Positions 1 to 8,920 of a DNA stretch of 64,000 nt are shown here, piece after piece. The notes under the pieces are model-generated. The model ran no database searches. It saw nothing but the letters and a program-made list of their open reading frames with translations, and had not been told where the DNA came from. The first letter of the stretch is position 1. Every line of letters starts with the position of its first letter. This stretch comes from Fibrobacter succinogenes (lineage in GTDB: Bacteria; Fibrobacterota; Fibrobacteria; Fibrobacterales; Fibrobacteraceae): assembly GCA_902794535.1 (NCBI GenBank), contig CADBHQ010000007.1:1-64000 (forward strand), given 5' to 3'. A program made the translations under genes and the position numbers.

Positions 1-149
1 GCAAACGGAGGGCCATCGTAGAAAGTGTACGGTTCAGTTTCCGGACGGGAGTCCAGCGACTTCTTGAACGATTCATCCTTATCCCACAAGCCGAGCACGC
101 GCTCTTCTATTTGCGGAAACGATTCTTCTTTCTTTACTTCACGAAACAT
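1..149 (-). CDS. ileS: Isoleucine--tRNA ligase, N-terminal fragment (window edge)
   Basis: Only the first 49 codons are inside the window; the gene runs off the left edge. The protein starts MFREVKKEESFPQ and reaches FYDGPPFA, the segment that leads into the class I HIGH motif in isoleucyl-tRNA synthetases, which charge tRNA-Ile in the cytoplasm. The ATG at 147-149 is preceded by GAGGT, a good ribosome binding site. A short hairpin lies about 15 bases upstream (164-184). The opening residues resemble the long, eukaryote-like IleS type, but too little is visible to settle the type. No T-box motif is seen in the leader. Confidence 0.85.
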   Translation of the reverse strand, partial: MFREVKKEESFPQIEERVLGLWDKDESFKKSLDSRPETEPYTFYDGPPF

Positions 150-163
150 GGGTTACCTCAAAC

Positions 164-184
164 CCCGCAGCACAGCGCTGCGGG
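164..184 (-). other. Small hairpin in the ileS leader
   Basis: A 7-bp perfect stem (CCCGCAG/CTGCGGG) with a 7-base loop lies between ileS and its upstream region, just before the ileS ribosome binding site. It has no U-tract on either strand, so it is not a clear terminator. It may be a leader structure; function unknown. Confidence 0.35.
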
Positions 185-365
185 CACTAAATTTTCGGGC
201 GTAAATGTAGAAATTAGCGAAAGCTACGGCAACGCACCTGTATTACACAAGCCCAAAATTCGGATACCCGATTTAAAATAAAAAATGCACTTCTGTAACA
301 AGAGTTCAACAGCAAAATACCTAGAATATTCCAACTTGGAATATAATTTATCTTAAAAAAAGACG

Positions 366-388
366 CCAAAAGTTGCCTTTTGGGGCAA
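366..388. promoter_or_regulatory. Inverted repeats over the sugar-transporter -35 box
   Basis: CCAAAAgttgccTTTTGG (366-383) is a perfect 6-bp inverted repeat, and TTGCC/GGCAA (373-388) overlaps it. Both lie over the proposed -35 box of the downstream sugar symporter, a position typical of a repressor operator. No regulator gene is adjacent, so the binding protein is unknown. Confidence 0.35.
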
Positions 389-402
389 ACATCACCTATA
401 TT
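373..402 (+). promoter_or_regulatory. Candidate promoter of the sugar symporter gene
   Basis: TTGCCT (373-378) and TATATT (397-402) are separated by 18 bases. The expected transcript start is near 409, giving a leader of about 29 bases that contains the strong ribosome binding site AAAGGGGG before the ATG at 438. Confidence 0.45.
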
Positions 403-437
403 GTCTATATATCCATCAACGCAAAAAGGGGGCTTAA

Positions 438-1829
438 ATGTCCAACGCAAAGTCCAACATGGGACACATTCTACTCATAACCCTATCTGCCGCTATTGGC
501 GGATTCCTATTCGGTTTCGATTCTTCCGTGATTAACGGGGCGAATGGAGCCTTAAAAATCCACTTTAACGCAACCGACTATCAACTCGCCTGGGCTGTGT
601 CGCTCGCACTGATTGGCGCTGCTGTGGGCGCCTATTTCGCAGGGCGTCTTGCCGATATGTTCGGCCGCGTTCGCTGTATGCTCGCCGCATCAGCCTTATT
701 CCTAGTGAGTGCTATCGGTTCGGGCGTTCCGTTCGGAATCCCTGACTTTATATTCTGGCGCGTTATTGGCGGTGTCGGTATCGGTGTCGCTTCTATTATC
801 GCCCCAATTTACATCGCAGAAACTGCACCCGCCCATTTACGTGGACGATTGGGTTCAATGCAGCAATTCGCCATCGTGATCGGTATTTTCGTGGCACTGC
901 TTTCGAACTATTTGATTGTTCGTTTAGCGGGTTCTGCAAATAACGTTCTCTTTGGCGGATTCAAGGCTTGGCAGATTATGTTCTGGGTCGAAATCGTTCC
1001 GGCAGCCCTCTACGGACTTGCCGCCTGGAAACTCCCCGAATCCCCGCGCTACCTTGTGCATAAGGGTCGCCTAGAAGAGGCAAAGGAAGTACTCGCCAAG
1101 ATTGATTCCGAGGGTGTCGACAAAGAAATTGAAAACATTCACGAGACATTCAAGAACGAAAAGCCTGCAAAACTGGCCGATTTGCTCGAATTGGTCGGTG
1201 GCAAAAAGCGAATCGCCCCCATTGTGTGGGCAGGCCTTGGCCTTGCTATTTTGCAGCAGCTTGTGGGCATTAACGTCATCTTCTATTATGGCACCATGCT
1301 TTGGCAGAGTGTAGGCTTCGGTGAAAGCGACGCCTTCCTTACGAGCGTTATTTCTAGTGGTGTAAACCTGGTGATGACGATTGTGGCCATTATGCTTATC
1401 GATAAGCTCGGCCGTAAACCGCTTCTCCTTATCGGCAGCGTGGGTATGGCCATTACCTTGAGCACGCTAACTGTATGCTTCATGAATGCCAATTCCGATG
1501 GAAGCCTCCCCAATGCCGCAGGCGTTATCGCCTTGATTGCAGCAAACCTTTACATCACGTTCTTTGCGGTGTCTTGGGGCCCGGTCATGTGGGTGATGCT
1601 CGGCGAAATGTTCAACAACCGTATTCGTGCCGTGGCAATTGCCATTTGCGGCCTCGCCCAATGGGGAGCAAACTTCATTGTGACTTGGAGTTTCCCGGTG
1701 CTTACCGGCAAGGACGGCATCGGAGTCGGGCCCACTTATGCAATCTACTCCTTCTTCGCTATCTTCAGCATCTTCTTTGTGGCAAAGTTCATTAAGGAAA
1801 CAAAGGGTAAAGAACTCGAAGAAATGTAG
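438..1829 (+). CDS. Sugar porter family MFS transporter (sugar:H+ symporter)
   Basis: This 463-residue, 12-helix inner-membrane protein belongs to the sugar porter family of the major facilitator superfamily (XylE/GLUT type). Visible family marks are the first-helix GGFLFGFDSSVINGA segment, the loop 2-3 GRLADMFGR motif, PESPRYL after helix 6 near residue 200, and QQLVGINVIFYY near residue 273, where the family binds hexose. The length is normal for the family. It probably imports a monosaccharide such as xylose or glucose by proton symport; the substrate cannot be read from sequence. The start has a strong AAAGGGGG ribosome binding site. It is a single-gene unit, divergent from ileS and convergent with the GH8 glucanase, with possible operator repeats over its promoter. 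Confidence 0.88.
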   Translation: MSNAKSNMGHILLITLSAAIGGFLFGFDSSVINGANGALKIHFNATDYQLAWAVSLALIGAAVGAYFAGRLADMFGRVRCMLAASALFLVSAIGSGVPFGIPDFIFWRVIGGVGIGVASIIAPIYIAETAPAHLRGRLGSMQQFAIVIGIFVALLSNYLIVRLAGSANNVLFGGFKAWQIMFWVEIVPAALYGLAAWKLPESPRYLVHKGRLEEAKEVLAKIDSEGVDKEIENIHETFKNEKPAKLADLLELVGGKKRIAPIVWAGLGLAILQQLVGINVIFYYGTMLWQSVGFGESDAFLTSVISSGVNLVMTIVAIMLIDKLGRKPLLLIGSVGMAITLSTLTVCFMNANSDGSLPNAAGVIALIAANLYITFFAVSWGPVMWVMLGEMFNNRIRAVAIAICGLAQWGANFIVTWSFPVLTGKDGIGVGPTYAIYSFFAIFSIFFVAKFIKETKGKELEEM

Positions 1830-1832
1830 TCC

Positions 1833-1855
1833 ACTGCTACATACAATGTAGCAGT
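1833..1855 (+). other. Perfect hairpin just after the symporter stop codon
   Basis: ACTGCTACAT and ATGTAGCAGT pair perfectly around a 3-base loop, 3 bases after the stop codon. There is no U-run behind it, so it looks like a transcript-stabilising 3' hairpin rather than a terminator; the terminator follows at 1891. Confidence 0.45.
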
Positions 1856-1890
1856 AAACTATAAACAATTTACTCCTTCACACACAACAA

Positions 1891-1922
1891 GAAGACCTCC
1901 GATTAAATCGGAGGTCTTCTTT
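1891..1922. terminator. Bidirectional terminator between symporter and GH8 genes
   Basis: GAAGACCTCCGATT and its complement AATCGGAGGTCTTC form a nearly uninterrupted stem, followed by TTT on the plus strand and flanked by AT-rich sequence on the other side. It lies between two convergent genes and can serve both. Confidence 0.75.
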
Positions 1923-1944
1923 AATTGCTTTGTTTAAGCTAGGA

Positions 1945-4062
1945 TTACTTGACGTTCACCTTGGAGAGCTTGCCGTTCACGCGAACCAGGTAGATACCCT
2001 TGCTCGGAACAGTTACGGAAGCCTTGCCAGAAGCAATCTTCTTGCCCTGGAGAGAGAACACAGCGATATCCTGAGCAGCGCCAGCAGAGATGGTCATGCC
2101 AGAGACAGAGATCTTTGCAGCAGCCGGAGCAGCAGCGGTCTTGATGCCGGTAATCGGACCAGACTGGATCTTGATGCCGGTAATCGTGGCCGGATCAATC
2201 ACATTGCCGGAAGCATCGAGGAATTCAATGGACTTGATGGAGAATTCACCGATACCGCCCTTAGCGTCCTTCACTTCCCACTTGAAGCCAGTCACAGCGG
2301 TAACGATCTGAGTTCCTTCCGGAGCTTCGTTCTTGTCAACCCAGTCAAGGAGGCCGCCGAAGTTATCGTTATCGAAGCCCTTGACACCCTGATCGTACGG
2401 AGTCATGTCATAAGTCGTAGCCTTGTAATCAGAACTCGTCGGAACGAAAATACCCGGTTCAGCACCAGCTTCGGCAGTGAATTCATTAAGGATAGCCATA
2501 CGAATCGGGCCAGAAGACTTCATGGTCACGCGAACAGCCTTAATACCAAGAGTATTGAAGTTCACACCCTTCTTATCGTTAGCGAGGAAGGACATGGCGA
2601 TACCGGCAGACGGATACTTGAGAAGACCTGCTTCGGCCTTTTCTTTGGTCCATTCCGGTTCCGGACCAATTTCCATAGAGGCTTCGGCATAAATCTGACC
2701 ATCTTCCTTGAGGAAGAGCGGAGAAGAACCAGAATCCGGAACCATCTTGGTACCGATATTGAGCTTGTCATGGTATGCACCCCAGTTCCAGAAACCAGAA
2801 AGACCAACTGTCGTATCCTTGGGCTGCATCTGAGTACCACCGATTTCAGAAACAGACGGAGCCTTGCTCGGATCCGGAGTGAACTTGGTGAACTTGGAAA
2901 TATCATAGAGGTTCGGCATGTTACCGGTCATGAGGAGGAGGTAAAGGAGGTTCAAAGTAGCCGGATAGTACTTTTCACCGGCAACGCCTTCACCGCAACC
3001 CTGAGCAGTTTCGCAGCTCGTGAGAGAGGAAAGAGCCTTATAGGTCGTACCGAGGTAAGCCTTAGCGTCATCACCATCAACAGAAGAAGTGGCGAGGCCG
3101 AGACCACCAGAGAAGGTAGAAGAAACGAAACGACGCTTGGTAGAGAGTTCCGGCTGACCATCTACATAGTAACCGGAGTTCACGCCACTAGCGGTGTGAG
3201 TAGTCGGGATGAGCCAATCAGAAACCTTCTTGTTGAAGGCCTTTGCATCGGAATTACCATACCAGTAGTAAGCCCAAGCCATGCGCCACGGAGTACGGGC
3301 AGCGTCATCGAAGAAGCCTGCATTTTCGGTCTGGGCCACAGAAGCAGAAGTCTTAGTCGGCTTATGAGAGTTCCAGTCGCACCAGTCCGGGACAAGACCC
3401 GTAGAGGAGTTCTGGCAAGCCTTCAGGTCAGAAGCAGTGGTCGAAAGCACGTTGGACCACGGACCAGAAGCGTCAACAGACTTGAAGAGTTCAAAGTTAG
3501 CGAGCGTACCATAGCTCGGGTTGAAAGCATCGTTCCACTGGTTACCCGGCTTAACGTGGCCACCGTTAATATCGTTGGTGCCAATCCAAGAGATAATCTT
3601 CTTGGCGTCGGTCAAGTAGGAATCCTTGCTCCACTGCTTGGAAGCCATCACGAGAGCGAGAGCAGCGTCAACGTCTGCGTCAGTTGCAGAACCGGTACCG
3701 CCACCTTCACCGATGCGCCAGTTCATACCACCGCCGTTACCGCCGTTGGATGTCCAAACGCCATAAACCTTATCGAACATGGACTGGTCGTCCATGTAGA
3801 CTGCAATCAACATACCGTAAGCGATAGCTTCGGAAACGGTAGAACCGGTTCCTTCCGGTGCATAAATCCAACCATTGTTGGAATTGTACCAGGCCTTTTT
3901 CCACTTCTGGTAGTGGGCCTTGATCATGTCCGTATCGGCATATTCAATGGTCGTGCCGTGCGGATGCTTCATGTTCTGCGGGAAGGGGTATTGACCCGCA
4001 AAGGAGGAGGTTGCCGCCGTGAGAGCGAGCGCACCAATCGCAACTTTGAGAATGTTCTTCAT
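1945..4062 (-). CDS. Secreted glycoside hydrolase family 8 endoglucanase
   Basis: This 705-residue protein has a clear signal peptide ending ...SSFA. Residues about 24-390 form a GH8 (alpha/alpha)6 barrel: E78 in STVSEAIAYGM matches the catalytic acid and D128 in ATDADVDAALAL matches the family signature. GH8 enzymes cut beta-1,4 links in cellulose, xylan or chitosan; endoglucanase fits a fibre degrader best. Residues about 400-630 look like a beta-sandwich carbohydrate-binding module (my inference). The last ~60 residues (IAVFSLQGKKIASG... GIYLVRV...KVNVK) form the small beta domain used as a C-terminal signal by type IX secretion in FCB bacteria, so the enzyme is likely released or surface bound. 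RBS AAAGGA precedes the ATG. The gene is monocistronic. Confidence 0.92.
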   Translation of the reverse strand: MKNILKVAIGALALTAATSSFAGQYPFPQNMKHPHGTTIEYADTDMIKAHYQKWKKAWYNSNNGWIYAPEGTGSTVSEAIAYGMLIAVYMDDQSMFDKVYGVWTSNGGNGGGMNWRIGEGGGTGSATDADVDAALALVMASKQWSKDSYLTDAKKIISWIGTNDINGGHVKPGNQWNDAFNPSYGTLANFELFKSVDASGPWSNVLSTTASDLKACQNSSTGLVPDWCDWNSHKPTKTSASVAQTENAGFFDDAARTPWRMAWAYYWYGNSDAKAFNKKVSDWLIPTTHTASGVNSGYYVDGQPELSTKRRFVSSTFSGGLGLATSSVDGDDAKAYLGTTYKALSSLTSCETAQGCGEGVAGEKYYPATLNLLYLLLMTGNMPNLYDISKFTKFTPDPSKAPSVSEIGGTQMQPKDTTVGLSGFWNWGAYHDKLNIGTKMVPDSGSSPLFLKEDGQIYAEASMEIGPEPEWTKEKAEAGLLKYPSAGIAMSFLANDKKGVNFNTLGIKAVRVTMKSSGPIRMAILNEFTAEAGAEPGIFVPTSSDYKATTYDMTPYDQGVKGFDNDNFGGLLDWVDKNEAPEGTQIVTAVTGFKWEVKDAKGGIGEFSIKSIEFLDASGNVIDPATITGIKIQSGPITGIKTAAAPAAAKISVSGMTISAGAAQDIAVFSLQGKKIASGKASVTVPSKGIYLVRVNGKLSKVNVK

Positions 4063-4102
4063 AGGAAATCCTTTTGATTATCTTTTACACCCAGTTCTTG
4101 TA

Positions 4103-4131
4103 AATATAAAATAGAACCCCCAAAGCGGTAA
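4103..4131 (-). promoter_or_regulatory. Candidate promoter of the GH8 gene
   Basis: Read on the minus strand, TTACCG and TATATT are separated by 17 bases. The start of transcription would be near 4096, about 34 bases before the ATG. The -35 box is weak. Confidence 0.4.
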
Positions 4132-4238
4132 GGCCTGCTTTGTAATAATTCAGTTGCAAAAGTGGCGTTTTTGCGTAAATTTCTAGGAATATAGTGATTT
4201 CGTTCACACTGCGAAATGCGCTTTTCGTTCACCAAATG

Positions 4239-4259
4239 TTCCCAAAAATTTTTCGGGAA
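4239..4259 (-). terminator. Palindrome downstream of the acyltransferase gene, possible terminator
   Basis: TTCCC-AAAAATTTTT-CGGGAA is a near-perfect palindrome about 30 bases past the stop codon of the acyltransferase gene. A U-rich arm makes it a possible weak terminator for the long minus-strand operon that ends here. Confidence 0.3.
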
Positions 4260-4289
4260 TTCACGTTCCAGCGTTATGTTAACAGCAAG

Positions 4290-5459
4290 TTACTTTGCCG
4301 AATTTTGGGCCAACTTGGCTTTTGCCTTTTTGCGACGCCAAACTTTGAACTCACTATACAGCGTGCTGACCGTATAAATGAAAATCAAGAGCAGAATGGT
4401 GTTCTTGGGCTGATTCAGGTTGCAAATGCCCCACGCAATCGTGATAATCGGCAAGTGAATCAAGTACGGATAGAACGAGGCGCGACCAATTTTACGGACA
4501 ATGCCAATGCAGAAAAACTTTGCCACAAAGCCCTTGCCGGTCAAAAGCGAAACCAAGAAAAGGCCGTACAGCAAAATCGGGAGCGAATGGTGGAAGAAAT
4601 AGTTGAATCCGGGATTCAGTTCCGGGCGCATTAAGAAAAGGCTACCGTAAATAGCGGCGAGCATCACGAATTGCGCGATACCACTTGCAAAGTTTCGCTT
4701 GAGAAAATCGAAATGGCCTTCTTTAAAGAGTCTGAAAAGTACCATACCGAACAGATATTCGAAAATACGGACGGGCGCAAAAATGTGGAAGAATCGGTAC
4801 TTGGCGTCGTAACTGTCGAACCAGAGGTTGTCAGAAAGGCCAAAGAAGGTTGCCCACAGAATGCCAGGAATAAAGAGTGTTCCGAAAAGCACCCAAAGAG
4901 TGCGGTCGCTTTGCTTGAAAAGCCAACGGCTAAACCAAGGTGTTACGGCATAGCACACAAAGAAACTGGTAAGAGACCAAGAGGGTTCATTCAACTTCAT
5001 GCCCAAATCGGGCACGATGGACCAGGTAAGGGTAATGTGCAAAAGGAGGCTTCGCCACGGGTGGGTCATTTTAGCAAGGCCTGCGGCAAAGCAGTCACCG
5101 ATTTCAGAGAGTCCAGGCAGGTGCGTATAACCGCTAAACTTGAAGACGAGCACGATGAACATGAGAAGTGTCATGAAGAAGTGCAGGCGATAAAGCTTGG
5201 AGATGCGGGCGAACATGAAGGGGATAACGGGGATTTGGCGTTCGGGGTCGCTGAATTTACTTGCAAACAAGAAGCCTGCGAGCACGTAGAAGATGCCGGC
5301 GGCAAAGGCGGGCGCATTCACGATGGGCATGATCCACTTGTAATCGGACATGTAATTGAGGGCCGAAGAAGAACCCAAGTGAAGCATCACGATGTTAATG
5401 CTTGCGAGGAGTCGAAGGCCATCAAGAGCCGGGAAATAATTCGGTTTTGCTTTTTCCAT
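4290..5459 (-). CDS. Membrane acyltransferase 3 family protein
   Basis: This 389-residue multi-helix membrane protein opens with NYFPALDGLRLLASINIVMLHLG, the usual start of acyltransferase 3 (OafA/NodX type) enzymes, with the conserved DGLR and the active-site-type histidine in MLHLG. Such enzymes transfer acetyl or other acyl groups to surface sugars at the inner membrane. I chose the ATG at 5457-5459 because the catalytic fold begins right after it. An ATG at 5510, overlapping the upstream stop codon and preceded by AAAGGA, would add 17 residues and is possible. It is the last gene of the minus-strand operon that begins near 10656. The glycan target is unknown. Confidence 0.8.
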   Translation of the reverse strand: MEKAKPNYFPALDGLRLLASINIVMLHLGSSSALNYMSDYKWIMPIVNAPAFAAGIFYVLAGFLFASKFSDPERQIPVIPFMFARISKLYRLHFFMTLLMFIVLVFKFSGYTHLPGLSEIGDCFAAGLAKMTHPWRSLLLHITLTWSIVPDLGMKLNEPSWSLTSFFVCYAVTPWFSRWLFKQSDRTLWVLFGTLFIPGILWATFFGLSDNLWFDSYDAKYRFFHIFAPVRIFEYLFGMVLFRLFKEGHFDFLKRNFASGIAQFVMLAAIYGSLFLMRPELNPGFNYFFHHSLPILLYGLFLVSLLTGKGFVAKFFCIGIVRKIGRASFYPYLIHLPIITIAWGICNLNQPKNTILLLIFIYTVSTLYSEFKVWRRKKAKAKLAQNSAK

Positions 5460-5474
5460 AATCTTTTTAAGTGC

Positions 5475-5490
5475 CACACGGATTCGTGTG
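5475..5490. other. Short hairpin before the acyltransferase start
   Basis: CACACG-GATT-CGTGTG forms a 6-bp stem followed by a T-run on the plus strand only, where no gene would use it. On the minus strand it lies about 15 bases upstream of the chosen acyltransferase start and could affect translation. Confidence 0.3.
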
Positions 5491-5499
5491 ACATTTTTT

Positions 5500-6573
5500 T
5501 CATTTTTCAGCATCCTTTTGCATCTTGCTTTGTTGGCGGATGCGGGCAAGGGCTTTGGAGCGGCGGCGGGCGGTTTCTTGGAGGTCGATGGCTTCGTCGT
5601 ATTCATCGACAATTTCGCGGCCGAGGATTTCTTCGAGGACGTCTTCGAGGCTGACGATGCCAGCAATGGCACCCCATTCATCGACAACGCCCACGATATG
5701 CCCGCGCTGCTTTAAGAAGCGAAGCAAAAGTTTGTCTAACGTAAGACTATCAGGAATGAGTTGCAGCGGGCGCATCATCTGACGGAGCTTGACATCGCGC
5801 AGGCCCTCGGCAAGTTTGTTGTAAGCATCGCGGCGAAGCACAATCCCAATCCAATTGTCTTTTTCTTTTTCGTAAAGCGGCACGCGAGAGAACGGCCAAT
5901 TTCCGCGTTCATCGAGAGTCTCGCCGATAGAAGAATCCGCCTGGAGCGAAAACACCACTTGACGCGGCGTCATGACCTTACGCACCGGCACCGATTTCAA
6001 AGCAAGAATATTCTTGATGACCAAAGACTGCTGACGGTCAATGACATCTTCGCGGAGCCCGAGACTCACAAGACTATTGATGTCATCGATACTCACATCT
6101 TTCTTGTCTTCTTTTTCGCGAGTCCAGTGCTTGGTGAGCGTGAGGCAAAGCCAGATAATACCAGTCCACGAAAGAACAATCGTGATGTAATAGAACGGCA
6201 CCGCGACCAAGGGCGCCGCGATTTTCGCCTGCTTGACGCCGAGGGTTTTCGGCGTAATTTCGCCAAACAAAAGAATAAGCACCGTAAGAATAATCGGGAG
6301 CGAGACCTGCCCGAGCGGTGGCAAATTTTTAACAGCCAGCGCCGTAGCAAGCGATGCGCCCACCGTATTTGCAATCGTATTCACCACCAGCACCGAGGCA
6401 ATGTAGCGGTCAATATTTTCCTTGACATGCACAATGTAGCGGGCGGTGAACTTTTTCTGTTTTTGCAGTTGTTCAATAGTTGCAGGCGGCATGCTATAAA
6501 ACGACGCTTCTGTCACCGAACAGAACGCCGAAATGGCCAAGCAACCTAAAACCGTAAGGACGATATAAAACAT
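5500..6573 (-). CDS. CNNM/DUF21 membrane protein with CBS pair (hemolysin family)
   Basis: This 357-residue protein has a DUF21 (CNNM) membrane half with four hydrophobic segments (about 1-22, 58-80, 88-107, 120-145), including the conserved ITPKTLG, and a cytoplasmic CBS pair at about 195-325 (MTPRQVV..., ...GIVSLEDVLEEILG EIVDEYD). Bacterial members such as CorB are magnesium transporters; the name hemolysin is historical. The C-terminal CorC_HlyC domain of longer relatives is absent, which is a known shorter form. It starts 10 bases after sppA and is cotranscribed. Magnesium or other divalent cation transport is an inference from the family. Confidence 0.85.
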   Translation of the reverse strand: MFYIVLTVLGCLAISAFCSVTEASFYSMPPATIEQLQKQKKFTARYIVHVKENIDRYIASVLVVNTIANTVGASLATALAVKNLPPLGQVSLPIILTVLILLFGEITPKTLGVKQAKIAAPLVAVPFYYITIVLSWTGIIWLCLTLTKHWTREKEDKKDVSIDDINSLVSLGLREDVIDRQQSLVIKNILALKSVPVRKVMTPRQVVFSLQADSSIGETLDERGNWPFSRVPLYEKEKDNWIGIVLRRDAYNKLAEGLRDVKLRQMMRPLQLIPDSLTLDKLLLRFLKQRGHIVGVVDEWGAIAGIVSLEDVLEEILGREIVDEYDEAIDLQETARRRSKALARIRQQSKMQKDAEK

Positions 6574-6583
6574 TATTCAATAC

Positions 6584-8920
6584 CTAACAAAGAGCCGGTT
6601 CAAAAAGCGCAGGTTCAACAGCCCAAAGTTGCGGGCGACTCAAGTCATAAATATATTCGGTCCAGTCGGACAATTGGTAAAGCATCTTGGCGCCCGAAGT
6701 CGGGAGCGTGAGCGAATGGCCGGAGCCGAGCACTTTCAAGTCAATATCGGTATTCGGACCGATGTCGGCGAGTTGCTTGGCGACGGCGATTGCGTCGTCG
6801 ATTCCGCCGAGGTCGTGGACAAGTCCTGCGGCAAGAGCCTTGATGCCAATCATGACGCGGCCGCCACCGTAAGCGGTATCGACGGTTGCCTGCGGGATAC
6901 CCGTAGCCTTCGAGACGACTCCCGTAAAGCGCTCGTAGAATTCATCCATGTACGCTTGCAAGGCGGCCTTTTCGCGGTCCGTCCAGGAGCGCGTATAGGT
7001 CGTCGCATCAGCATATTCATGCGTCTTGACGGTTTCGGCCTTGAGCCCGATTTTTTCCATCAAGCCAGAGGCATCGATTTTACCGCCATAGATACCAATG
7101 CTACCCACAATGGCCATCGGTTCTGCAAGAATCTTGTCGCCGGCACAGGCGATGTAGTAACCGCCCGAAGCGCCCATATAGCCGATGCTAGAAACCACAG
7201 GAATTCCCTGCTCGCTCACATTGCGAAGCGCGGCCCAAATCTTGTCGGAAGCAATTGCGGAGCCTCCCGGCGAAGAAATACGCACGATCAAGGCTTCGGC
7301 ACCGGACGAAGGCAATTTGCGAATCATTTCAAGGACCGAATGTTCCATGCGGGAATCGATGGTGCCATCGATATTGAGGAGAGCAATCTTTGCACGCGGA
7401 GCCCAGCTTTCGTTGAAAATCTTTTTATCCGTGGGCGTCCAAGTGCGGTACGCTGCATTCGGGTAGTCGATATCGAAGAATGTCTTTAACGCATACGACG
7501 GCACCTGATCCAAGTAAAGCAAGGTATCCACAAGGCCAGCACGCTTTGCTGCAGAAGCTGTCACCAAGGGCTCGCCCGCCAAGGAATCCAGATGGGCATA
7601 CATCTTGGGAGCAGTCATTTCAGCGCTTACGCCGCGCATAGAAATGTAGGTCTGCAAAGCCGTCCACAAATCCGTATACAGCGTGTCTAAATTCGCACGA
7701 GCCTCTGCCGACATGGAGTCTGCAACATAAGGTTCTACAGCGGACTTGTACGCCCCATGACGCAAGAATTCCGCCTTCACGCCTAGTTTGTCAAACAAAC
7801 CCTTATAAAAGAGAATGTTTCCGCCGAGACCGCGCCAGTTCATGTGGGCTGAAGGTTCCACCGCAATGCGGTCCGCATGCGCCGAAGCGAGCAATACAGA
7901 CGGGCGGATGTCATCCATATAGGCGACAATCTTGCTGCCGCGGGCCTTGAGTTTTTTGACGTAGCGGTCAATTTCGCTTGAAATTCCGATATTGCCCTTG
8001 TAACCCGAGAAATCAAGAAGTACAAGGCCACAAGCCGGGTCGCGCAACATGTGTTCGAACAGATTGCGCACATGCCAAATGCTAATGGAACTCTTGCGGA
8101 AGAACGAGAATTCGTCTTCGGTTTCAGAGATTTGCATGTCAAGCGGTACGCGAACAATTTGGGCACTCAAAGAAGCGTTCGGGTTGCGAGAACTGTGATA
8201 GCCCCACGCGCCACCCTTGGGCAAGAAGTCGTCGTACACATGCAAGGCGACATTGTTGTAGCCACCGAAACTGGTGGAAAATGTAAGGCGGTATTCGTCG
8301 TCGCCATAGAGCGGCACGCGCAAACCCCAGCGCACACCATAAAGTCCAAGTTCAACAAGCAGGCGATGGTCTTCGAAATTTTCGACATCGTAGCTTACGC
8401 TAAACATGGAGCCAATGCGAACGGTGGCGCCCAAGTTCTGCACGCGTTCAGGAGCTTGCGGGCCCGTATAAAGCACGTTATCGCAAGAATAGCCAAGCGA
8501 CATAAACGAAAACGGACGAACTATCAAACCCAAATCTAGGCTCCATTCCGTGCCAGAATAATCTGCCGTACGAATGGCGTTCACACGCTCACCCACAAAG
8601 ACTAGACGATTCCATAACGAATTTCCGTGAGTTAGGCTCCAGCGCGAAATATCTAAATGGTGCGGGCCCTGAATGTATTCAAAGCCGGCTGCCCAATGGT
8701 TCAAATTACCACCGACGCGGAAGTTCTTGATGGACTTATCGTAATCGTAGCTGAGAAGCAAGCCCTTGGAATCAAAGGCGGTAAGGCCAGCCGGGTTGCC
8801 CCAAATACCGTGTTCGTTTTCAAGCGAAACAAAACCCGATTCTCCCGGAATATAAGCAAAGGCACACGCTGCACAGAACAAAAACAGCGCAGACACTGCC
8901 TTATTTTGCATCAGTTTCAT
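6584..8920 (-). CDS. SppA-type serine protease with an N-terminal beta-barrel-like half
   Basis: The C-terminal ~500 residues match the double-domain (67K) signal peptide peptidase SppA: K392 in RHGAYKSAVEPY and S585 in GYMGASGGYY are spaced 193 apart, close to the E. coli Lys/Ser pair. After a signal peptide (ending CAFA), residues about 23-250 are unlike normal SppA, which has an N-terminal membrane anchor. They start with ESGFVSLENEHGIWGNPAGL, an opening typical of PorV/UPF0164-type outer-membrane barrels, and continue as alternating beta strands. I infer a protease displayed at the outer membrane or in the periplasm. RBS GGGGAGGG precedes the ATG, and the start overlaps the oxidoreductase end by 20 bases. 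Confidence 0.85.
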   Translation of the reverse strand: MKLMQNKAVSALFLFCAACAFAYIPGESGFVSLENEHGIWGNPAGLTAFDSKGLLLSYDYDKSIKNFRVGGNLNHWAAGFEYIQGPHHLDISRWSLTHGNSLWNRLVFVGERVNAIRTADYSGTEWSLDLGLIVRPFSFMSLGYSCDNVLYTGPQAPERVQNLGATVRIGSMFSVSYDVENFEDHRLLVELGLYGVRWGLRVPLYGDDEYRLTFSTSFGGYNNVALHVYDDFLPKGGAWGYHSSRNPNASLSAQIVRVPLDMQISETEDEFSFFRKSSISIWHVRNLFEHMLRDPACGLVLLDFSGYKGNIGISSEIDRYVKKLKARGSKIVAYMDDIRPSVLLASAHADRIAVEPSAHMNWRGLGGNILFYKGLFDKLGVKAEFLRHGAYKSAVEPYVADSMSAEARANLDTLYTDLWTALQTYISMRGVSAEMTAPKMYAHLDSLAGEPLVTASAAKRAGLVDTLLYLDQVPSYALKTFFDIDYPNAAYRTWTPTDKKIFNESWAPRAKIALLNIDGTIDSRMEHSVLEMIRKLPSSGAEALIVRISSPGGSAIASDKIWAALRNVSEQGIPVVSSIGYMGASGGYYIACAGDKILAEPMAIVGSIGIYGGKIDASGLMEKIGLKAETVKTHEYADATTYTRSWTDREKAALQAYMDEFYERFTGVVSKATGIPQATVDTAYGGGRVMIGIKALAAGLVHDLGGIDDAIAVAKQLADIGPNTDIDLKVLGSGHSLTLPTSGAKMLYQLSDWTEYIYDLSRPQLWAVEPALFEPALC

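Noticed and set aside
150-250. T-box riboswitch in the ileS leader
   Set aside because: No T-box core motif and no terminator/antiterminator pair; only one short hairpin is seen.
1930-4077. Long plus-strand open frame opposite the GH8 gene
   Set aside because: It mirrors the codon pattern of the real gene, has no recognisable domain and no ribosome binding site; the minus strand has signal peptide and GH8 motifs.
5475-5500. Terminator between DUF21/CBS and acyltransferase genes
   Set aside because: The T-run is on the wrong strand for the minus-strand operon.
4671-5654. 327-codon plus-strand open frame opposite the acyltransferase gene
   Set aside because: Charged, repetitive translation without domains; it is antisense to a clear membrane acyltransferase.
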